DNA of 64,000 bases from Hoplostethus atlanticus. Its lineage: Eukaryota > Chordata > Actinopteri > Trachichthyiformes > Trachichthyidae. The notes below the pieces were generated by a model that did no database searches, had not been told where the DNA came from, and saw only the letters and a list, made by a program, of their open reading frames with translations. This document shows positions 56,791 through 64,000 of this stretch, one piece after another. The stretch covers positions 3,102,501 through 3,166,500 of the forward strand of contig JAXDDX010000013.1 of the NCBI GenBank assembly GCA_034670405.1, read 5' to 3'. The position numbers and the translations under genes are program-made. The number at the start of each line of letters is the position of its first letter. Positions within the stretch are counted from its first letter, which is position 1.

Positions 56791-57257
56791 CTTTATGGAG
56801 CGAAGCAATAGGGCCTTCGGCGGGCACGGCGCCAGGGGTGAGCTCAGTCGTGATAGATGTGTGTTCCAGATAGCGCCGTGATCGATGGGTGTGTTGTTGG
56901 TAGGGGGCGTTCAGAGTTGCTGTTATTGTGTTTCAGAAAGCTGAGGGGAGACGGGGGGGGGTGTGGGGGGGGGAGAGCTGACGGGTTTATTGAGAAGCGT
57001 GATCTACTGCATCGCCCCAGGACGCTTATATGTAGTTAGGGAGGGCAGGAAAGAAAAGAGAGAGAGAGAGAGAGAGAGAGAGACGAGAACGGGAGGTAGA
57101 GATGGGCGTGTCGGAGGAAAGGAGGCAAGGAGTGAGGAGGCAGGAGGCGAGGGTGGGAAGAGATGAGTAGTTTATCTGGTGATGTTTATCCGCGGTGTCC
57201 TGAGGGCTTGTGCAGTCATAACAGTGATCTAATCTGCACCTCTGGAGGAACCTGGAG

Positions 57258-57302
<45 letters not shown>

Positions 57303-57548
57303 ACTCACTCACGCTCTCGCTACCCATGCTACCAATCATCTATTTAAACCGCCATCTATTCTCTTTCCTCCCGTGCCCCTCCATCCATCACATCCATCCA
57401 TTCAGGCCAGTTTTCCACTTCTTCATTTATCCTTAAAATTCCTTCCATCCTCTCATCCATCGTTCCCCCTCTTCATCCCGTTACGGTCCAATAGGCCTCC
57501 CCTGTATTCCATTAATCTTTTCCCTCGCCTGTTTACCTTCTGCTGTGT
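56791..57548. other. Non-coding DNA, purine block and (CA)n
   Basis: A CTCF-like core lies at 56899-56912, G-rich 56950-56985, GA 57061-57083 within a purine block to 57170, and (CA)20 at 57261-57300, then pyrimidine-rich DNA. No gene. Confidence 0.5.
56899..56912 (+). promoter_or_regulatory. CTCF-core-like motif
   Basis: GGTAGGGGGCGTTC carries the TAGGGGGCG core. Weaker than the site at 43972. Confidence 0.28.
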
Positions 57549-57865
57549 AGAGTTCAACCGATATACCATCCCATATCGATATGACACTTTATTGTGAAGT
57601 AACGCTGCCAATATCTTTTATTCAATAACTTTCGCCATTTTCATGAAAGGTCCAAGTGAAAAAGCAGCATTTACACCATCGCACGACACTAAAACTCACC
57701 GTTGAAACTCTTTAAGGCAGCTTCAGGCAGGTTTTATCGCAGGGTTTTTACCGACTGACACCTGAAGAGTAAAATAAGGGAGGAAAAACTATCTGATTTT
57801 TAATAAAAGACCAGTATCGGCCCGATATCTGTATATTGGCGCTGATAACATCGATCTAACTCCCG
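57549..57865 (+). mobile_element. Family A TIR element, copy 11
   Basis: GAGTTCAACCGATATACC at the left and ATCGGCCCGATATCTG ... ATCGATCTAACTCCC at the right. Interior CGACACTAAAACTCACCG matches the core block. Confidence 0.75.
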
Positions 57866-58612
57866 TGCAGCCGCCCACGCCCCTCCGCTGTGCCGGGAGC
57901 CACTTTTCACGGCCCCTGCATGCCTGCCGTGTCCACCGGCACACATGGCGCTGAGTAAGCACTGTATGGACATAGTGCACAGTGTGTACCCCGTGTGGGC
58001 CTGGGGCGTATCACATGACAGTAAGGGGGGAGGAAGGGGGGGGAGGAAGAGGAGGTATGGAATGAGAATATCTCTTTCCATACAACCATCCACCCTGCAT
58101 TCACCTCCGGGGGGACGGCGGTGCGTCTCCCATGTTTAGATGGAGGTTTGAGTAAACAGGCAGCCATAATAGACCAGTGGAGCATGGAGGGACCAGTACT
58201 CACTCCTCTATTTACCTTTTTTTTTTCTTTTTTTTTTCCTCATGTATTCAGAGCTGGCATGGCTGGACCGGGCTGCAGAGATGAGATGATGCCATTTGTG
58301 ATTTTGTTTTTTTTGTTTTTTTTCATTGTGGAAATGTGTGTGTGGGTTTGTACTTTGTGTGTGTGTGTGTGTGCATCAGCGTGCACAGGCTGTGTCGTGT
58401 CGGTTTTACCAATGTGTGTGTGTGTGTGTGTGGCGCAGTGCCTCTAGTGAATTGGCGTAGGTGGGCATATCAGCCATTCACACAATGCGGTGATCGACAG
58501 AGGTTGGAGCGCTGCAGAGTGATAATGGCCTCAGTCTGCTAAAACCAATGTCTGCTTCTCACTCCCTTGAACAGCCGAGTCTCTTTGAAAGGGGGAGAGA
58601 AAACAGAGTGAT
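57866..58612. other. Non-coding DNA
   Basis: G-rich 58025-58045, poly-T stretches 58219-58240 and 58305-58325, short TG runs 58356-58373 and 58412-58431. Frames on both strands are not supported. Confidence 0.5.
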
Positions 58613-58644
58613 CCCCCACCCCCCCCCCCCCCCCCCCCCCCCCC
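58613..58644. repeat. Poly-C tract of about 31 bp
   Basis: C5, one A, then C25 or so. The opposite strand is a strong G-quadruplex former, and the tract could stall replication or sequencing. Confidence 0.94.
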
Positions 58645-59217
58645 TTCAAACGGCAGCGCTTAGGCAAGGGCACTGTAATTTGCCACTGAGAAGCCGAGAC
58701 ATGAGGCGTCTTTTGAGCCATTGATTCCTGTTGGCCTGAGCCTTTTCACAGAGAGGGAACAAGAGGATAAAAAAAAGAGAGAGGGAGAAATCATTCCCTC
58801 GGAAAGAAACACAAACATCTGGTGCGTTTTAGGGGCTTTAGGTAGAGACGTGCGCGTGTCTGCTCATGCATGTGTGTGTGTTACGGTACACCCGGCAGCG
58901 CCTCGCTATGAAATATCCACTTCCACGAGGCAGTGGAAGTGGAGGATGGTCTCAGCCCCCCTCCACCCCTCGTAGGAAGGGAGGGAGGACGGAGGCTGGA
59001 ACTAACATTGTTTCATTCCTCCAAGCCGCCTCGGATCAAACGGACTTGATGGCTTTGGCAGAGGGAGAAAGGCCCCGCTGGAAAGACATTAACTTGAGGG
59101 GGAAAAGAGCCTTAAAGGACCATAACGGCAATCTTGACTATTTGGCTCATTTCCCTCAGCACAGATCTATTTTCCAATGTCCCAGACCATTTCCCACTTG
59201 GGATGCTTAGCTTGTAT
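58645..59217. other. Repeat-poor DNA, possible CNE at 58960-59170
   Basis: 58960-59170 has no simple repeats and includes GAAAGACATTAACTTGAGG and AAGGACCATAACGGC. The frame at 58866-59210 (114 codons) is open through this block but begins in a TG run, has no acceptor or donor of quality, and its peptide is not recognised. Conserved non-coding DNA is as likely. Confidence 0.35.
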
Positions 59218-59219
59218 GA

Positions 59220-59283
<64 letters not shown>
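59218..59283. repeat. Compound (CT)n(GT)n microsatellite
   Basis: CT run to about 59234, then GT to 59283. Confidence 0.96.
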
Positions 59284-59284
<1 letters not shown>

Positions 59285-59739
59285 TCAAGGTCCCCTCAAG
59301 TCAGCCTAATTTGTATAATTGAAAACGCTCATCTGATGTGTAGTTCAAAGGTACGGGAGACAGCCGCGGCATTAAGACGTCACTCAGTTCGGCAATTGCG
59401 AATTAAAACTGCGGCTAGTTCAGGGCCCGTACGAAACGCCGCCGCCTGAAGATTCACCGCTCAGTTAAAAAGATAATTCCTACCTCGAAAATGTTTTTGG
59501 CAGGTCAGGTTTATTTTTCCAAAAGGAGTGTGGAGTAGGTGTCACTTTTTAAATGGAGGACATCTCACTTTGGAACAGATTTTGGAGATTAAATACAATT
59601 CATCCAGCGACTCAGTCAGTTATCAAAACTAAAGCATCAAAGGTATTTTTCTAACTAAATACAGAGACATTGTTTTTTTCACTTATTATTGCTGTGGTTT
59701 ATTGGAGTCATCTGCCGGTGGAACAGCCGATACTAAGAG
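59284..59739. promoter_or_regulatory. CNE-like block
   Basis: CGGCAATTGCGAATTAAAAC, CTCAGTTAAAAAGATAATTCC and AGGTTTATTTTTCC, with no simple repeats. Enhancer-like by texture only. Confidence 0.28.
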
Positions 59740-59801
59740 ACTGTTGAGCAAGGCACCAGCACTACCAGGGTTAGAGGTTTGATTCCCACTTGGGCCGCCA
59801 G
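59740..59801 (+). mobile_element. tRNA-derived SINE fragment
   Basis: GAGGTTTGATTCCCACTTGG is a B-box-like T-arm, preceded by GAGCAAGGCACC. Matches the tRNA-like part of many fish SINEs. No intact cloverleaf. Confidence 0.5.
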
Positions 59802-60129
59802 TTTTTTCATATTCTACAATTGGCATTTATTTCTATGATATATGATCATACCTGTAGAAATGAAAACCATGCCATATATGATCCTGGTCAATACATTTCC
59901 AAACTGATTTTAGGACCCTATCTGTGCATTGAGGATCTCCAGTAACCGAGTTAAGCAGTGAATAGGCTGGGATCAGTGTGACTGGTAATACTGGGACTGT
60001 CCAGAGGTTCAACATGTTCATCATAGCATTATTATTACAGATGGATTACACTGGAGTCGCCATCTAAGGGGTTTACAACACATGATTCCAAGGCTTTTTG
60101 AACGATGACCAAGCCTTTGTGTAGATATA

Positions 60130-60184
<55 letters not shown>

Positions 60185-60443
60185 CCTCTGGGCACATTGT
60201 GATGCTGATTTGGACGGCTGCCCTCATTCTGATGTCCCTATCGACTCCCTGGCCTACATGGCTGAGTACAGGCCTGTTTCCTAGCACGGGTCGATACAGA
60301 CGAAGTGCTGAGGGGACAGCCCCAGGCTTACACACACACACACACACACACACACGAATGACCGCACTCAAACATACTTCTGACCACAGGAGCACAGACG
60401 TATCCCCACGTTCAAGCAGGTCACATGTCCCTTCACACTGCAG

Positions 60444-60490
<47 letters not shown>

Positions 60491-60548
60491 GCTTCACGTT
60501 CCGACTGGATTTCCAGATCAGCGTGTTTTAATCCAGACCGGTGATTAA
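59802..60548. other. Non-coding DNA with TG/CA runs
   Basis: TG at 60131-60181, CA at 60331-60355 and TG at 60449-60489. A palindrome-like TATGATATATGATCATACC lies near 59835, followed by CCATATATGATCCTGG. Frames are repeat-driven. Confidence 0.5.
60131..60489. repeat. (TG)n-(CA)n-(TG)n microsatellite trio
   Basis: Runs at 60131-60181, 60331-60355 and 60449-60489. Confidence 0.96.
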
Positions 60549-60845
60549 TAGGGTTAAACTGATGCAGGCTAATACCAATACTGCTGGATTGAAGGTGCTG
60601 ATATTTGTACTTATCAATATCTTTAAATTTAACCATTTTAAATATTTTAAATATTTCCAAATATTGGCGGCATTTGAGCGTTTATTATTCTTGGCAGGAT
60701 GGAAACCCCTCTGAAGCATCATTTAGATCATCACGGGACACCTGAACCCTCCGCTGACACCCAGGATGATGGTGATCAAACACATCTTCATCTTCATCTT
60801 CATACTTGCGTGGCATCTGATCAAAATTGAATCATTTCTGAATGC
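60549..60845 (+). mobile_element. Family A TIR element, copy 12
   Basis: AGGGTTAAACTGATGC at the left, then ATCTTTAAATTTAACC, CACGGGACACC and CCGCTGACACCCAGGATG. The right terminus is degraded. Confidence 0.7.
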
Positions 60846-61062
60846 CCGGCGTGGGAAGAGCAAGGTTCAGACTGATGGAGATTAAGAGGGCGCCTGCATC
60901 TCTCTTCCTCCACTTTCCCCCACTTTCTTATCCTCTCTAGACTCTCCTCCTCCTCCCCCTCCTCCCCCCCCCTGTTCTCTCTTCACCCCAACAGGCAGAG
61001 CAGTTATTACAGCTTAAAGTACTGCACTTGCTGACAGGGAGGTTTGAGGTTATGCGTAGGTC

Positions 61063-61124
<62 letters not shown>

Positions 61125-61287
61125 AAAACACTGGTCTGATGGCTCCCATGGGTATCTCAGAAGCTGCAGTTGCTTCTCTAAAGTTCAAGCAATTACACTT
61201 GCCGACCGGGTGCCATTTGCTAAACAGTCTCTGGCTCTGTGTGTGTCTGTGTGTCAACGCATGCATGCATTTGTATGTGCATTGTGC

Positions 61288-61334
<47 letters not shown>

Positions 61335-61566
61335 GAAGGCCATCTTGGTAAGTGTTTCACAGGGTTGAGAAATGAAGATGTGCGTGTGGAAAAGCCCGGG
61401 TTCAGCAGGCTGGTCTGAGAACAGTTCACCATAATTGCAGATTTTGAATGGAGTACTGTAAGAGTGGGTGTGTATGCTGTAGGTCGTCTCCCAGTGGTGT
61501 GTTTGGCATCCTGCAGTAGATGTGCATATGACTAGAATGTGTGTTGGGCTGGTGTCGTATTCCAGA
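60846..61566. other. Non-coding DNA with long TG runs
   Basis: Pyrimidine-rich 60895-60990; TG at 61065-61121 and 61287-61333. No gene. Confidence 0.55.
61065..61333. repeat. Two (TG)n microsatellites
   Basis: TG runs at 61065-61121 and 61287-61333. Confidence 0.96.
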
Positions 61567-61851
61567 CTAGGGCCGGACCAGCGTGGGGTTCAATCTAAGA
61601 CTATGTTCAGCAGTATGTTCCTGTCAGGGTGGAAAAGCTTCTGAAGCAGCATTCAGACCATGAGACACTGAAACCCAGTAGGATGTTCATGATAAAACAT
61701 GCTTCATGTGTGGAATCCAGTAAAAATGTTGCATTTGAATCAGTTTGGGGCTTCGCGTAGACAACCAGTGTAGTATTGATCAATTGATCAATCTTTAATA
61801 AAAGGCCGATATCAGCCCGATATGTCAGACATATCTACCATATAAACCCCA
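61567..61851 (+). mobile_element. Family A TIR element, copy 13
   Basis: Contains CCTGTCAGGGTGGAAAAGC, GCAGCATTCAGACCATGAG and GTAGACAACCAGTGTAG, and ends CGATATCAGCCCGATATG ... TATAAACCCC. The left end is degraded. Confidence 0.75.
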
Positions 61852-61931
61852 CTTCAATACTAATGCAGGGTAGATGCTGGGTGAGCGGGCTACCATAGTC
61901 ATGACTGTGTTTGAGTAAGGTAAAGTCGTAG
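61852..61931. other. Short spacer
   Basis: Unique sequence between two transposon remnants. Confidence 0.5.
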
Positions 61932-62372
61932 TAATGTTGGGGGTAAAGTGTTAGAGTACTCAGATTACTTTATTTGTGGTAACTAGTGCCTTAACGCGTT
62001 CGTTTACCCGTTACCTTTTAAAATCAGAATGCTGTTGCTTTTATTTTTCTTTCACGTTGCTTCAGTTTTGTCAGCTCAAATTGAAAAATGAAGTAGGAGA
62101 AAGTGAAAGTCCCTCATGCAGACAACATGCTGCTGATTGAAAAACACACAGTCCAAGTGTGATGATGTGAATGAGACTGACTAACAATAGTGGTGCACTG
62201 CAGTTTAAAACAACGACTGACAACACGCTAAGCTAGCAGGAGCCATGTTGCTACGGCACTGTTAGCGGTGCTCTAACGAGTTACTGTTCATACAGAGTAA
62301 CTTAGTAATGTAACTAGTTACTTCTTAAGATATGTAATGAAGTAAAGTAAAAAGTAAGTTTCCCCAACACTG
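61932..62372. mobile_element. TIR element of about 440 bp (CAGTGTTGGGGAAA ends)
   Basis: The right end GTTTCCCCAACACTG reads CAGTGTTGGGGAAAC on the minus strand. The left end is TAATGTTGGGGGTAAAG. The interior repeats GTTAC/GTAAC words (GATTACTTTATTTG, CCGTTACC, GTAACTAGTTAC). CAGTGTTGGGGAAAGTTACTTTT-type elements are very frequent in fish. No transposase frame. Confidence 0.75.
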
Positions 62373-64000
62373 CTGCTTATTGCTTTTAGAGGATAGTTGC
62401 TGGGATTGTCTGGTTTGGCTGCTGTATTGGGGAAATGGTGTTTGGTCTGCAGGGGTTGTTAAGTCTGAGAGCTGGTGTGTGTGTGTGTGTGTGTGTGTGA
62501 GTGGTGTGTGTGTGTGTGTGTGTGTCAGTGAGCAGAATGGGCTGCCAGAACTGCCGTGGCTGCCATAGGCCTGACAGGATGACAGCTGTCACCAAGGAAA
62601 TAGAGAGAGGAGGAGGAGAGAGGAGACACTGCCTCAAGGGAACACACACTCAGACAGGGCCTGGAAGTCGTGTGCGTGTGTGTGTGTGTGTGTGCGCGTG
62701 TGTGTGTGTGTATATGCACATGTTGGCATGCTTGTGTGTGTGTGTCCATGTTTGCACACACGTGTGTGTACGAGAGAGAGAGAGAGCGAGGTAGCATACC
62801 TGATACGAGTATAATTGGTTTGTGGTTCGGCAATGTACACACTTATCTTCACATCAGCAATTACAGTATGGGCATTGAAAAGGAACAAAGGACAATGTTG
62901 GTTTATGTGTTTACAAGGTGTGTGTGTGTGTGTGAGTGCACTGTGTGTGTGTGTGTGTGTGTTCTACGTATTGAGTTTGGTCTGCTTCATTAGTTTATAT
63001 TGTAAAATCGATGGGCCCCATTGTGGCGCGACCTGCCTCTATTCTTGTACTCTGTGATATGCTTGAGTGTGTGTGCCTAGTGTGGGTGTTCAAGTGTGTG
63101 TGTGTGCCCAGTAATAGTGACCCTGGGGAGAGGGTCTGACACGGGGGGGCGGGGGAGGAGCCTCCTAAGTGACCTGGAAAGCAGACCCATCCATCAACTC
63201 TCTTTCCTCTCAATCCTTCATTCCCTCTGTCTATCTCTCTTCTGTAGGGCTATTACTGCAATCACTGCTCTTAAAGCTGCAGCAAGGACCACCTCTGTGT
63301 GTGTGTGTGTGTGTGTGCACGTGCATTCCAGGGCTTGCTTCTTAACCCCTCTTAGCAGTACAAAGTTGTGCGTGTTAAACTCAGCCCGGCTCCTCTCCTC
63401 GACGCCTAATCGTTTCCGAAAGGCGGCGAGGAGAGGAAGACGGGAACGGAATAGGAGAGGACAGAGGACTAATGCAGAGAGAGAAGACGAGGATGAGAGG
63501 ATGTTAGAGTGGGGGAGGATGTTGGGTCTGAGGTGAATTCGGGGCAAAAGCTAAGGGATGCAGAGGAGGGTAAACCCACCTGAACACTTCACCCAATTCA
63601 CCACAATTCACCACCATTCACACATATAAGAGGATAGGATGTCATGTAACGTGATGTCAGTAAACTAGCAAAGGTTTTCTTCCAGCGACTGATGATTGTG
63701 GCTGCTAATGCACGTGTATTTTTAGAGCCCCTCTATAAGTGCCGGGCTCTGTGTGTTTGCTGGTTCGTTGGTGCGTAGCGCTTTCTGCACCGCACAGTGC
63801 TGAGGGAAATTACGGCCGGCACTGTTTCAGCCACCAGAGCCCTAAGTGCCCCGCATGAGGGAAATCCAGTGTGTCTCGTACAGCAGGCGGTACAGTCCTC
63901 CCAAGCACGAGCAGCTGTAGGTTGGTGCACGGTGCGTTCACAGACCAGGAAGTAGCTCGGTGATAACACAGTTTCGCTCGCAACCATCAAGCTCGCCTAG
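62373..64000. other. Non-coding DNA to window end, TG-rich
   Basis: TG runs at 62476-62525, 62672-62712, 62919-62962 and 63296-63318, GA at 62772-62787 and a purine-rich stretch 63420-63530. 63540-64000 is unique; the minus frame at 63733-63990 has no recognisable domain or splice site. Confidence 0.5.

Noticed and set aside
58866-59210. 114-residue ORF through a repeat-poor block
   Set aside because: Starts in TG-rich DNA and has no good acceptor or donor; peptide not recognised. Kept only as a possible conserved block.
17932-59801. tRNA genes at B-box-like sites (17932, 52004, 59740; reversed at 13541)
   Set aside because: Only half-tRNA motifs are present, with no complete cloverleaf; they fit tRNA-derived SINEs.

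Overview
The window reads as vertebrate, almost certainly teleost fish, nuclear DNA. Evidence: dozens of (CA)n/(TG)n, (CT)n and (GGA)n microsatellites, several kilobase-scale minisatellites, remnants of non-autonomous DNA transposons and tRNA-derived SINEs of fish type, no operon-like coding, and no intact long gene. Nearly all long open frames are read-through of dinucleotide repeats or purine-rich DNA. Species and gene identity cannot be fixed from this sequence alone.

The best genic signals are all on the + strand. A promoter-like leader and short first coding exon lie at 49149-49225 (MTSSYNLDFLPDMM..., good Kozak context, GTGAGT donor). A second candidate first exon, with a well-placed TATA box, lies at 37328-37599 (ATG 37481, donor 37600). 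Both coding parts end in the same splice phase (77 and 119 nt, each leaving 2 nt over), so both could join the same downstream exon, which must lie beyond position 64000 or be unrecognised. Weaker candidates are a 36-nt microexon at 26696-26731, a short ORF with strong Kozak context at 43158-43274, and a short unbroken frame at 45847-46008. The simplest reading is the 5' region, with alternative promoters and a large first intron, of a developmentally regulated gene. The host gene was not recognised.

Layout: 1-10.6 kb is non-coding DNA with microsatellites, conserved-element-like blocks and transposon remnants. At 10.63-11.57 kb is a 25/26-bp minisatellite, followed by a 45-bp hairpin-bearing repeat. 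At 12.4-22.1 kb are microsatellites, transposon copies and a long repeat-poor, enhancer-like stretch (about 19.5-20.56 kb). At 22.53-23.07 kb is a 42-bp minisatellite with a three-unit super-repeat. At 24-36 kb are dispersed repeats, a MITE carrying a perfect 37-bp-arm hairpin (31058-31137) and enhancer-like blocks. At 37-49.3 kb are the candidate promoters, a 695-bp terminal-inverted-repeat element and a 1.38-kb 17-bp minisatellite ending about 410 bp upstream of the 49.1-kb start codon. At 49.3-64 kb is presumed intron with further repeats.

A family of roughly 200-480-bp elements with CAGGGTT-type inverted ends occurs at least 13 times. I saw no CRISPR array, no functional tRNA or rRNA gene, and no bacterial or viral coding region.
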